From positions 5,836,501-5,900,500 of the forward strand of contig OY754470.1 of NCBI GenBank assembly GCA_963575645.1: a DNA stretch of 64,000 nucleotides. The letters are read 5' to 3'. A program made the position numbers and the translations under genes. Origin of the DNA: Xanthostigma xanthostigma. Lineage: Eukaryota; Arthropoda; Insecta; Raphidioptera; Raphidiidae. Shown here in pieces: positions 10,209-21,344 of this stretch (within the stretch, counting starts at the first letter, position 1; each line of letters opens with the position of its first letter). Under the pieces are notes generated by a model. The model saw nothing but the letters and a program-made list of their open reading frames with translations. It was not told the DNA's origin and did not search any database.

Positions 10209-10498
10209 CTGAAACAAATAAAATACGTATTAATACCAATGTCCGCAGAAATCATGGAATAATTTTTTATATTTTCTTCTACGGCTATTTGTTCGAACGA
10301 AAAATTTCTAAAATTAGTAAGTGTTTCCTTATGTAAAAAATCGAAAGAATAAGACACTTATTGCAAGTGCATCCGAGACATATTTTTGTAATATTTTTAC
10401 ATAAACCCCGGGTTCGGAATATAAAAATAAGCAATCAGTGAACATTCTGAATAAATTTTTTCAGATCGGTTAACACCTGGAAAAGCTATTGCTGAATA

Positions 10499-10860
<362 letters not shown>

Positions 10861-11090
10861 AAATGTACATGTTGAATTGATAACCTCTTTTTTTTAGGTC
10901 GGTTAAAAAGTGAACGTGGAATAAGAAATAAAGATCGGGGGCGTATAATCACTCATAAATAATTTACATATTACTTAAATATTGCATTCCGATGATTATT
11001 CATATTTTATCGACTGTCTAACGACTTGTCTAGGACGAACATTAGGGATTCGTAAATTGTTTTATAACTACTAGTTCAAGGCAAAGTTAG

Positions 11091-11421
11091 TATAGGTTAC
11101 GGAGGTTGCCTCGTTCCATCTGACCAATCAGCGTAAGCGCGAAAATGACGTCAGCTAACAGACCGTTAATATCTTGACAGTATCAAAAATATTATTTACT
11201 AGCGGTCCGGCATCGCTCGAATTTTTATAGATTGCCGACTTGCGTTGCCAAAATTGATATCCACGAAAAGATCTTAACATTAAAATCGGTATAGTAAGCT
11301 ATCCTTAAAAGATAGACATATGCTATATGTTTATAAACATGCAATTATTTGACAGGTTCGCCTGATGACGTCATACCCCTATTTCTATCCAACGTAATGA
11401 AGCAACCTCTGTAATCTATTA
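11091..11421. mobile_element. MITE with ~24-bp terminal inverted repeats
   Basis: The left end TATAGGTTACGGAGGTTGCC is matched in reverse complement by the right end (TAATAGATTACAGAGGTTGC). CATTTTCGCGCTTACGC-type subterminal DNA and a TGACGTCA-like motif occur on both sides (ATGACGTCAGC near 11145, TGATGACGTCATACC near 11363). A Helitron-type 3' end (CTAGCGGTCCGGCATCGCTC) starts near 11198, so something may have inserted inside. I could not define the target duplication. Confidence 0.6.
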
Positions 11422-12960
11422 ACTGTCCAAGGCTGATAATGTATAACAAAATTAACAAATTACATTCAGAACTTTTTATTTTCCTGGAACGTTGCATGTT
11501 TAAAATTACTTGAACATGTATTCGTAATATAATAATTACAGGTGATGAATGATTATATTATAAAACCTCGATTAACAAATTTGTTTAAAAAACTCATCTC
11601 AAAATCGAAAATAATATATTTTAATAGAATAAAAAAATTCGTATGAACAGCAACTTGAAAATATTTATATTGAAATAAAAAAATTAAAAAAATCATAATC
11701 TCCCATTTACGATTGAAAAATTATAGAAATTAAATTTTTATTAATTTCTATCCATTACATTTTACTGTATCTAGAAGACTAGTTATTGATTTTATAAGTT
11801 CACCCAAAAAGCTCCTAAAATTAAAAAAAAACATGACAAAACCGGGACGTGGGTCAAATTTAACTTGCAAAATTTGATTTCAGACTCACAGACACCGGGA
11901 CAGGGAAAACTAAATAAAAGCTTGTTATAAGAGTCAACTTTACCCTATACTATAAAATAAATTAATGTCGAATTAATGAAAACGATCACGGAATTGACAT
12001 GTTTATAAATCAATTTTAGCAAATTATAGCAATTACTCCATAATTGATATTGACCTTTAGGGTTTATATTACGTCAATTTTTTTGTCTCATTTTTTTTGT
12101 GAAATGTAATTCTTGGAAATATAATATACTGCTTTATATTTTTAACTTTTTAAATTTTATATACCTGTGGATATTATGTACCTAATTATATAATATTAAT
12201 TTTTAATCAATACATATTATGTCTGTATTTTTGCTTCCTTGTGAGGTTTTCGAGTTTATTACAAAACACATTTTCAAAAATGCGAACAAAATTTGCGTTA
12301 GCGCGAGCGAAGCCGTAGACAAAAGCTAGCGATATATATAAATTGTACCGAAAACATAAATCTTTAAGTGCTATTCGACCACCAAAAAATGGAATTCTAA
12401 AATGGTACCATTATAGAACATTGTCCATCATAAAGATGACAGTGGGTTGAATTTATGTCAGAACTTTTGATAGAGTTTGGGTGTGGAATGGTGTTAGATT
12501 TCCATTCTTTTGGGTGAGCTAGCAACTGGTAAAAAAGAGCGTAACTCATTGATATTTCTGGTAATCAATACTTTTTACAAAGTCTCTAATTTATGATGGT
12601 AAAGTTTGTCAAAGAGTTTCTAAGTGCACGGGAAATACCCTCTAGCTTTTGAGTGTGTGTCAAAATGTGCGACTCTCTGGAACCTGAATTTTCTAGACGC
12701 TCCCAAGTTAAAAGCTTGATATTTTTACACGCCTTGATTGATCTAATAAATCGTATAGAAAAAATATAACGGTTATTTCAGACAAAGCAAAATGTTATAC
12801 ATTTAAATCCTATAAGAAAAAAAATCAGTTTTTTTGTGAGGAAATTACACATACGGTATAATATATATTATTATTGCCACTGATTTTATTAATACAAATC
12901 ACTGTTCTTTCAAGGGCAAGAATGTCGTTTAAATGAACAATGAATACTAAATATTAAATA
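11422..12960. other. AT-rich DNA with one Helitron-type 3' end
   Basis: No gene seen. At about 12290-12329 (+) the sequence GCGCGAGCGAAGCCGTAGAC leads to CTAG at 12326-12329, as in insect Helitron tails; its 5' extent is unclear. The rest is unassigned. Confidence 0.45.
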
Positions 12961-13000
12961 TTCATAAAAGATTGTGTCATTATAGGTGTTGCTTTTAGTC

Positions 13001-13569
13001 AGAGTGCCCGTCGGCAAAAATTTTATTGACAAATACTCTCCCCAAACTTTGTATATGGCTTCATTAGGCCTAGTCTGACACCTATTTCCTCTATGACTTT
13101 TCTTGATTTTGGGGCGTTTTCTCTCTAAATTTTCCGAAAGATGTCGTTTTGACGACATGTAAAAATTTGTAGATACTGATTGGTTTTTTAATTGGATAGC
13201 TTAAAAACTTCAACCAAAACGCTAAAATAATGTTCTCTGACAAATAACATGAACCATTTAAAATGTCTGACAATATGTCGACACATATTCGAGGTGTCAG
13301 ACATTTTAAATGGTTCATGTTATTATTTGTCAGAGAACATTATTTTAGCGTTTTGGTTGAAGTTTTTAAGCTATCCAATTAAAAAAACAATCAGTATCTA
13401 TAAATGTTTACATGTCGTCAAAACGACATCGTTCGGAAAATTTAGAGGGAAAACGCCCCAAAATCAAGAAAAGTCATAGAGGAAATAGGTGTCAGACTAG
13501 GCCTAATGAAGCCATATACAAAGTTTGGGGAGAGTATTTGTCAATAAATTTTTTTCCGACGGGCACTCT
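13001..13569. repeat. foldback element with ~270-bp arms
   Basis: The arms 13001-13270 and 13294-13569 are reverse complements with few differences, around a short centre with ATATGTCGACACATATTCGA. The outer ends read AGAGTGCCCGTCGG and CCGACGGGCACTCT. Because the arms mirror each other, both strands show an open frame beginning MNHLKCLT; these are artefacts of symmetry, not genes. Single-arm relatives lie at 47417-47733 and 58498-58812, so this is a dispersed family. No transposase is present. Confidence 0.9.
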
Positions 13570-13711
13570 ATTTTAACGATAAAAATTACTAATAGACAAG
13601 CAATCTCGAAGCGTGAACAGGGGAGATTCTCCATTCGTTTATAAAAAAACATATTTACTCCAAATATTGGTTTGCGGGTTTTTAGGCCATGGTCCATCGA
13701 TATTCCTACCT

Positions 13712-13747
13712 GACGTTTCGTCTACAACTGCGGTAGGCATTTTCAAA
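13712..13747 (-). other. degenerate hammerhead-like phrase
   Basis: Read on the - strand: TTGAAAATG, a stem-capable CCTACCGCAGTTGTAG, then ACGAAACGTCAGG. This resembles the CTGAAGA...GAAACGTC phrase seen at 1365 and 60447 but has lost the CTGANGA core. It is probably the tail of an old Penelope-like or similar repeat. Confidence 0.25.
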
Positions 13748-13804
13748 GGCGGCGTGACAACCGGCGAAGTATCCTTCTTGACGTCTATCAGGTCATGCTC
13801 ATAA

Positions 13805-14376
13805 TTGACTTAAAATTAAACAACCAACTCTTCGGTACTCAAATTCGATATTTGTGAAAGATAGATCTCTATTTAGTTGAAAACAAATCAAGATTTAAAA
13901 CATCCAGCAAAAATATAGGCGATATAACAGATTTTAAAACGTTGAATGCACGAAGGTCTTAACATTTTACCATCGGAAATGGAATATTTTGCATATAATA
14001 ATGTGCAATTATTTAATTGTATTATAATTTAGCGATACTAATCTATTGTATCACTTGATGTAATTATTTATTCATAAAACTCTTGAAGTTTACTATTATT
14101 AAACATTATTACTTTCTATTAGCTGAACATTAGATGCCCTAAGCACGTCACATTCCTAAAGGTAAGTCATCAGCCGGTTACGATATATCAAGTACCTACT
14201 TGACTTCTAACATTGTTGCCTTGGTAATGATTGTTAACGTGGTCAGTGTTGCATGGAGCATGCATGTTTTCCACTTTAATATCGCAAACTGGTGAATTTA
14301 AACAGTAACAATTGTTTTGTAACTGTTACATAATTTTCTCAAAAACATTCCTATTCTGAACGACATCACAAAATCT
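13805..14376. other. AT-rich spacer, nothing recognised
   Basis: No supportable feature in about 570 bp. Confidence 0.5.
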
Positions 14377-14455
14377 CTATGAGCGAGGTGGGTTTCGAAC
14401 CCACAAAAATGGTCTTTGAGTCCGCTAAAGTGTATGGGAGCCATGTAAGAGTAAC
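14377..14455 (-). pseudogene. tRNA-Leu(CAA)-like relic, 3' half clear
   Basis: On the - strand GGACTCAAAGACC resembles a Leu anticodon arm with CAA. A short variable arm is followed by an excellent T arm, GTGGGTTCGAAACCCACC. The 5' half (ATGGCTCCCATACACTTTAG) only loosely fits a D arm, and no acceptor stem forms with the 3' CGCTCAT. It is probably a tRNA pseudogene or SINE head. Confidence 0.45.
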
Positions 14456-14507
14456 TTTTTCTGGTCAGAGAAATAATTGGATTATAGTGGATTTATAAAC
14501 TTGGTTT

Positions 14508-14970
14508 CAGTGCCGGATTAATCATTAGGCAACTGCCTAGGGGCCCCGCATCGACTACGGGCCCGTGCACGCACCAAGAAAAAAAACTTTTCATTGAACG
14601 AAAATTTTATTTGAAAATTTGTATGAAATTTCCCAACAACAATATTATTTTCTATCGTTGTTTATTGTAATTTATTGCACTTAACAAGATTAACTACGTC
14701 ACGTCTCATTTCACTTTCCTGACCCATCAAAAAACCTGGATCATCAATTATCTATACCCTATTCTTTGAGACCATTTCAATAAAGCTAACGAGTCAGGTA
14801 AGGCAATGCTGCAGCATCTAGTCAAAGTAATCATGTTGTTACAATATCACATAAGACATTGAAGTAACAGGATGCCTTTAGCCGATCATCTGGAAGTTAC
14901 TTACATCCCTTCAACTTGAAAAGACCTGATTGCATTGCCTAGGGGCCCGGACAGGGTTAATCCGGCCCTG
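14508..14970. mobile_element. hAT-type MITE, 463 bp
   Basis: Ends are CAGTGCCGGATTAATC and GGGTTAATCCGGCCCTG, both with subterminal CCTAGGGGCCC. A perfect 8-bp target duplication, CTTGGTTT, lies at 14500-14507 and 14971-14978. It carries no transposase. The GGGCCC-rich ends are typical of a widespread arthropod hAT MITE group. Confidence 0.92.
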
Positions 14971-15030
14971 CTTGGTTTACGTTCTTTTAAACTTACAATA
15001 AGATAGAACAGTCACGAGCAAGAGCAACTA

Positions 15031-15386
15031 TACTGGGTTGCAGAAAGGATTGTCAAAAAAAATAATTTTGACGCAACGATTGTGATCATATAATTACAGT
15101 TTCCATACATCAGGTACAGTCTAATGTCGCATTCAAACTCCCTGTCATCTGGAAGTCACACAAAAACAAATGATATTCCTGCGATATAAATTTTGATCAA
15201 AACGTGTAGAAAAACGTTGTTTCAAAAGTGGAAACTGTATAGAAAACGATGCTAAATACATGTGTGCATCGTTAAGATCAATTATTTTGAAAGTCTACAC
15301 TCCTTTTCATATGGAGAATATGTATGTTCACAATCTAAGGTCATTGTCAAATCAGATTTTTTGACAATCGTTTCTGCAACCCAGCA
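15031..15386. mobile_element. mariner-type MITE, 356 bp, TA duplication
   Basis: The left end TACTGGGTTGCAGAAAGGAT and the right end, in reverse complement TGCTGGGTTGCAGAAACGAT, share about 30 bp including TTGTCAAAAAA. A TA dinucleotide flanks both sides (15029-15030, 15387-15388), as in Tc1/mariner elements. A partial relative with the same right end lies near 51640-51685. Non-coding. Confidence 0.78.
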
Positions 15387-15388
15387 TA

Positions 15389-17043
15389 AATAAGTTTCGT
15401 ATTACAGTATACTTAAACAACACAATATTACGACATTTGCCAATCCATAAATGTAGGTATGTGTAATATTTGTGGGTACATAATTTATTATAGTTATAGA
15501 AAAAAAACTAGCAATTTATGTGCTTCATAATCGTTGTTAACGAAGTAAGAGTGTCATTGTTAACAAGAAAAAAACATTTTTATGCGCCGGAACTAATAAT
15601 AATTGTTAACAGCTTTGAAATTAACCGAGCAACACGTTTCACGTGTCTTAAATACCAATCTATATTCAATATTAGAAAGCTAATTATTTTCTATAGCTTT
15701 GTGAGTTAAGTAAAAATAGATAAATGATTTTTTATTATGTGTTAAAGCCAGCTTTCCGGCCCGGCTTCGTCCGGGTAGATTTGTTTGCCGACGAAATAAT
15801 CAAGATCAACAAATTTCTCATATCGTTGGTTTAGACTACAAACCTGATAACTAGAGAACTACCAATTTTACAGAGGACAGTAAAAACGGAAGGACACTTA
15901 TGTTTTGAAGTTGTTTGTTTTAATAAAGCATGGATTATTGAATTAAAACTTCTTTACGCACGCTTGACTTGGGGAGTAAGCTGGTGAATGCGTGACGAGA
16001 GATTTACGGAAGTGTGATCGGGTGAGACGAACGGAAGTTGAGAGGGAGAAATAAATTAGTGAAGATAGAAAGAGGATGACAAATACTTCACTGGCTAGTG
16101 GCGCCATCAGGTGGTCGAAAATATAAGCAGTACTAACAATAGAATGACACATACTTTACTTGCCAGTGGCGCTATCGGGTGACAGAAAAAAGTTTTGTAA
16201 ACCTACTTTAAATAATATTTCATAAAGATTTATGCTTAAAATCCAACAAGAGCTAAGTAATTGCAATGTATTACTTTTGTTTTCATTATCTTTATGTTTA
16301 TATTTCTTTCTACTTACATTAGACTGTTCATTTCGTTCTTAAACAATTTTATAAATTAATATTTTGTTCAATACATAAAATATTCTACGTTTAAAGTGAA
16401 TAAAATTGTAAATTCATTTTAAAGTTCATATTCTGTGAATTTTCGGGTGAATAATAACAAATTATGGCATCAGGAAGAAGTTTTACTTCAGTCGTGTGGT
16501 CTAAAGCACACTCGTTTTTTTTAACAGACTGTATCAAAATCTAAAATGAACCAAAAGTGGAGTAAGCTGGTTTGAAAACTTTGCATGAGTATACTTTGGA
16601 AAGAGAAAAAAATTCCAAAATCGGTTCAGTCGTTTGGGATGCACTCGTGACGTAATAGCGTGACGCACGGACTTCACCGACTTGCCAACACAGACGAAAC
16701 GTGTGAAAATGAAACATTAATAACCTCAGCGAATTGAGACAAAATATTATTTTATGAAAGCAAATGACGAACGCTAATTATTTTGATTTACAAAACGTAT
16801 TACACAGCTTTTTTACAATGCATATTTAAATAATGATATTTTATATTTAATGTTATATTTTTAAAAATCTTTGCTAAAAATATACCCAGTGCTAAATACA
16901 TGATATTAACAAGTCATTAGCATATATTGTTTATTTTCCAACTAAATAACTCAAATATTTTAAACATAGAGGGAAATTACCAAAATATGTTAAAAAATTC
17001 TCATATTTTTAATTAGGCGATATAAAAATATCACCTTTCTATT
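15389..17043. other. no gene; small tandem duplication
   Basis: Within this stretch TTCACTGGCTAGTGGCGCCA (about 16089) and TTTACTTGCCAGTGGCGCTA (about 16156) form an imperfect ~67-bp tandem pair. A Helitron-type tail fragment (CCGGCCCGGCTTCGTCCGGG) is near 15754. Nothing else could be supported. Confidence 0.4.
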
Positions 17044-17324
17044 ACTAGCGACCCGTCCCGGATTCACCCGGATGCAAAACTATACTAATATTTTAAAGAG
17101 ACAAATTCTGTAAGTTTGGATGTAGGAGATAATTTCCGAAACTACTCATCTGGTTTCAAAAATGTTTTACCAATGTTTAGAACGGACCTTCAAGATGGAC
17201 ATGGGCTATATATCATCGCGTTAAAATAAAAGCGCTTTTCGCGGAAACCAATTCTTGCAACGTAAGTCGACGAAAAAACGGTGGCAATCTACAAATTTGG
17301 GAGAAGCCGGATCGAGTCGCTTGT
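17044..17324 (+). mobile_element. Helitron-like element inside a family A tail
   Basis: At 17044-17079 the CTAG-bearing tail of family A (reverse orientation) is cut short. From 17080 a second element starts with CTATACTAATATTTTAAAGA, close to the standard insect Helitron 5' end. It continues through GGATGTAGGAGATAATTTCC and ends in GAAGCCGGATCGAGTCGCTTG. Relatives lie at 39420-39786 (-), 45588-46274 (-) and 61207-61397 (+). Confidence 0.6.
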
Positions 17325-18836
17325 CATTAATATTATTGGCAAAAAACATTTCAGTTAATTTCGTGTGGAAGATGACAGTTTTTTACAGTATGTGTAATTA
17401 TAACGTTCAATTCGAGTAGAGCGATCTCTGATCCTGATTAATTAGTCCAATTAAAGATGTCTGAATTATGTGACCTGCGTGGTAACTTACGATGGCACTG
17501 TTAGTTAATGCGGGGGATCGTTAACAGCTATTGTACTAAATTATTCTTACATGCTTTGCCTCTTACGAGGGCTTTCCATGTAAATGCAAGTACCTATAGA
17601 AAAATACAACACAGTTTTTTAAAAACAAATATATCCTCCAATATCGCTGAACCTTCTCAATTTCAGAACTGGTTTCGATATTTTGGTTCTCTGTTTCGGA
17701 ATTCCCGGACCAGTTGGAATATCGAGAAAAGTCTACAAAAGTGCTACAAGTAGAACAGACATGTTTTTCCTTTAAATCAAATAATGTTCACATATTGTTA
17801 TAAAAAACGTTGAACGAAACTTCAAGCCAGGAATTTGAAAACAAGCAAAAAGAAATAAACAATATCGACCAGTATTTAACACTTCGAACCTTATAAACTT
17901 CTATTTTATGGAACCCTAAAGTGTTCATCAATCATTATTCATTGGTAAAAAATCTATATTAAACTTCCTGATGGGCAAATAATGTAAAATTAAGTTTATT
18001 TTAAATCGTTTTATTAATTCCGGAATTTAAATATTATTCTGTTCCGAAATTCCGAAATCTCTGAATAATTCTAATAACAAATCCTACTGCGAAAGAAGAC
18101 ATTCGTACCAAAATGAACTAAATAAGACTACGTAAGTTTTTCAATAACGACAATCGAAAATCCATTTACTAATGCAAAATCATCTATTTAACGAACGGTT
18201 TATGTTTTCTAGGGCAGATCCTATTTTGGTCAGATACAGCCTTACCCTTGAAATTACAAATCACGTCGCTACTGATCGTTTTTCCCACTCTTCTTGCAGC
18301 GCAGACTCTCCCCATCTTGCTGCTATCTTCTCTAAACGATACTACTCTACATTAGTTATCAAAATAAACTCACCCTCGTAACTGTGTGTAATAATGTAAT
18401 ATGCGAGCAATTAATTAACGTAGATGATGTAATTACATGTTGAAGATTGACTCACTGTGACATGAAACCAGTTCAAATAGCAAATCATGGTCAATGACAT
18501 TGTACAGTATTAATAATTATTAATTTTAATATTATGATATTACGAAATAGGTAACAGAAATATGTGCATGCAATTTTGGCTAATTAATAGGAAGATTTTA
18601 CAGATATAACCTCAATCTTGAATAGAGAATATCTACTGTAGAAAGTCATCATTTTGACGTTTTTGTCATGTAGGTCCATTAGCGAACGGGTAAGGTTAAA
18701 GGGACACCGAACGAAATAAATAAAACGGACAGTCTTTAGCAGACGCATTTTTTGTTACGCGCTACAAACTTTTGGCCTGTGTAATAAGATTCTTTTATAA
18801 TTTTTTAAGCGTTTGGTTTCCAAATGGATTCTATAG
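17325..18836. other. AT-rich DNA, nothing recognised
   Basis: Short open frames at 17508 and 18172 show no family features or splice context. No other feature could be supported. Confidence 0.45.
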
Positions 18837-19490
18837 CAGTGATGGCGAACCTTGTTGAGAAGTGGGTCAAATTTTGTTAATTATTTTTTTTAGTCCTATA
18901 GCTCGTGGGGCACTAAGTCAGTGGCGTTACTTGTAAAGAGAGAGGGGGATGGTTAAATGCTATTTTTTGTAGTTCGAAACTTTTTTTGGACATCACAAGA
19001 CATCTTACGACCATGCTGGAATCAGCTTGTTTTTTCTATAAGCTTGATGATTTTGTCAAAGTTCCGACAGACTCTGGTTTTCGTCAAAAATCGCATTTTT
19101 TTAAAGGGGTATGCCTTGAAAAAATTGCAAAAATCGAATTCTTTAATATACTTTTGAAATTGAGAATGCTTACAGAAAAAAATACGCTGAATTCAATGAG
19201 CGTAAGCAAACGTCTGTATCTCTTTTAGTTTGGAAACTACGGCCATTCGGAGGTTTTATATGATTTTCTGAAAACAATAAATGCAAATAACTTCTAAACT
19301 AAAGCACATACATACGTTTGTTTGTGCTCATTGGATTCTGCGTGTTTTTTTCTATAAGCATGATGATTTTGCCAAAGTTCCAAAAGATTTCGGTTTTCGT
19401 AAAAAATCGCATTTTTTTAAAAGGATATGCCTTGACAAAATTGCAAAAATTGAATTCTTTAATATACTTTTGAAATTTAGAAAAACAGTA
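18837..19490. repeat. dispersed repeat R1 with internal ~317-bp tandem unit
   Basis: Starts at a hAT-like end, CAGTGATGGCGAACC (18837). It contains two head-to-tail units recognisable by GATGATTTTGTCAAAGTTCC (19045) and GATGATTTTGCCAAAGTTCC (19362). A second copy is at 48888-49570. No right-hand inverted repeat was found, so the element type is open. Open frames in it (such as 18986-19228) follow the repeat and have no family match. Confidence 0.7.
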
Positions 19491-19531
19491 ACAGCTCTTA
19501 GTAATGCAGTGTAAGCAGCAAGTCTTCAAGA

Positions 19532-19602
19532 GCGACGGTGGTTCAGTGGTAGAATGCTCGTCTGCCACGCGGGCACCCTGTGGTCGATTACTGGCAGATG
19601 CA
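19532..19602 (+). pseudogene. tRNA-Gly(GCC) pseudogene
   Basis: GGTGGTTCAGTGGTAGAATG and CTCGTCTGCCACGCGGG match the D and anticodon arms of tRNA-Gly(GCC), and the GCAGATGCA end recalls its 3' end. The T arm is broken (GGTCGATTACTGG lacks a T and does not pair), and the acceptor stem is imperfect. A T run follows, as at Pol III terminators. Confidence 0.75.
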
Positions 19603-21152
19603 ATTTTTTTGTTTGTATTTAGAATTACAAATAATTTGATTTATTAATTTTTTTTATTTTTAGAATTGCAAATCACTTGATTAATTTTTTTTATACTGAC
19701 TCACTTATCAAAACTTTTAAAGTTTCCCGTTAACCGATAATCTTGTTTAGCACAAGTAAAAAAAAATCCGAAAATCATAAATTTCTGATTTTATAAACAG
19801 AAATTAAATTTTTATGAAATAATGGTACGGAACACTCAGGTAGCGAGGTCTACTCGCACTTGTCCGTTTTTTTTTAGTATTATTGACTGTTCTCTCTGTT
19901 TCTGTTTTCGAATAAAATTCACTCTAACATATTTCAAACATAATATTTACAATTTAAAAATAATCAAAAAAATGTTCTTAATTATTTTCTGTGTTTAATT
20001 GACCTTCTAACTCTTACTTCAAAAGAATACTATCTAAAGGTATGAAGCACCTGTACATACATTATTTTTTACGTTTCTATGTAATAGTAGGAGCGCTATC
20101 AAACATCTCTGGGTAGGTATTTGAAAAATTTGTGTAACTTTTCTTTTGTAATGTCTGCCGAAAACCTGACTGAAGGGTAGTGGGACCTAGCCAAGCAGTG
20201 AATTTTTAACTTTGCGAAATTTTATTTGTAAAAAAGTTAATACGACTTCTAGTAAGACTAAAGTAATATGTCAATACAAAATAATTTTAGAACATGTATT
20301 TATTTTTCTGATAAGGAGCTGTAGACATAATTCATAATTATTTTTGTATAAGTTTCTTGTAAACATTATTTTTTCAGTATTTATATACTCAGAAAATTGG
20401 CATTCGATCAATTGTGTATTTTATTAATTATAGTTTAATATTTTTATTACAAGCATCCACAGACTTCGACTGCAGAATTCCAAATACAAACACAAAAAAT
20501 CACAGTCAAAATCTTGGCTTGTGAAAAAAAATGGACCATGCTGTTTACACTACACACTACACAAATGAAATAGATGAATAATAATCTCGTTCTAAATTCA
20601 AGAAAAAATCAGACCTTGAATAGCCTGTAATTAATTTTATATAATATATCAACAAAAAATAGATCTAAAATTATTAAAGAATAGTAAAACCGATCCGAAA
20701 AGTTCGATAAAAAATTATTTATATTCTATTATACAACTAAACTTGTCTTATAATAATATGGTTATTTGAAATTGTGAAACAATTGAAACAAAGAAATCAA
20801 CTGTTATTTCTTAACACATTCCTACACAATAATATGAAGGTTAGCATTTTTTTTTGTTTTTCTGTCCACGTGCAGAAAATCGAAAATCTGACTTTGTCCC
20901 GTGACTTACACTATAAATGTGCGAAGTTTGGGCTTCCGAGGTCAATGGAGGTGTTTTCTTCCAACCCTTTATTTTTTGCCTCCAGGGGAGAAAATGGCTG
21001 TGTCCAATTATTCCAATACTATACGCTGGGAAACTATCTTTTGACAGGCGACTTCTGCGCCCTCTCGTGGTTTTTTTTTTAATCTGGTTCAGTCAAAACC
21101 TTAGTGTCATATATTATACGTGCTTTTTAATAAGGATTAATTGTCGAATAAA
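19603..21152. other. AT-rich DNA, nothing bounded
   Basis: No gene is supported. A segment around 20905-21085 has imperfect similarity, partly direct and partly inverted, to 21490-21590 (for example GTGCGAAGTTTGGGCTTCC against GTACAAAATTTCAGCTTCC). It is probably an old repeat of unknown type. Confidence 0.35.
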
Positions 21153-21290
21153 ATGGGGAAAAAGCTATCAAATCGGAAGTGCTGTGTTGTTGATTGTAAA
21201 GATACACCAACTAAACATCCAGAATTACAATTCCACTGTTTTCCTGGATTATCTTATGAATTAGAGAGGAAAAAAATGGACTGCAGCAGT
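21153..21290 (+). pseudogene. THAP-domain coding remnant
   Basis: From the ATG at 21153 the frame reads MGKKLSNRKCCVVDCKDTPT, then KHPELQFHCFPGLSYELERKK. The CC..DC pair and FHCFP followed by a basic helix match the first half of a THAP DNA-binding domain (C2CH zinc finger of cellular and P-element-like proteins). At an A7 run (21270-21276) the expected WTAAVRRQE lies in the next frame, so the continuous frame loses the invariant Trp. The second Cys-His pair and the AVPTIF motif are absent. It may be a decayed exon or a transposase remnant. Confidence 0.6.
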
Positions 21291-21344
21291 ACGTCGTCAA
21301 GAGTAATTAAGTACATTTTATTTTACGTCTGTAATCATTATTAA

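Noticed and set aside
13091-13479. Near-identical open frames on opposite strands (both beginning MNHLKCLT)
   Set aside because: They are mirror images produced by the foldback symmetry at 13001-13569, and similar frames recur in the copies at 47417 and 58498.
18986-19568. Open frames in repeat R1
   Set aside because: They follow the internal duplication and have no recognisable motif; one overlaps the tRNA-Gly relic.
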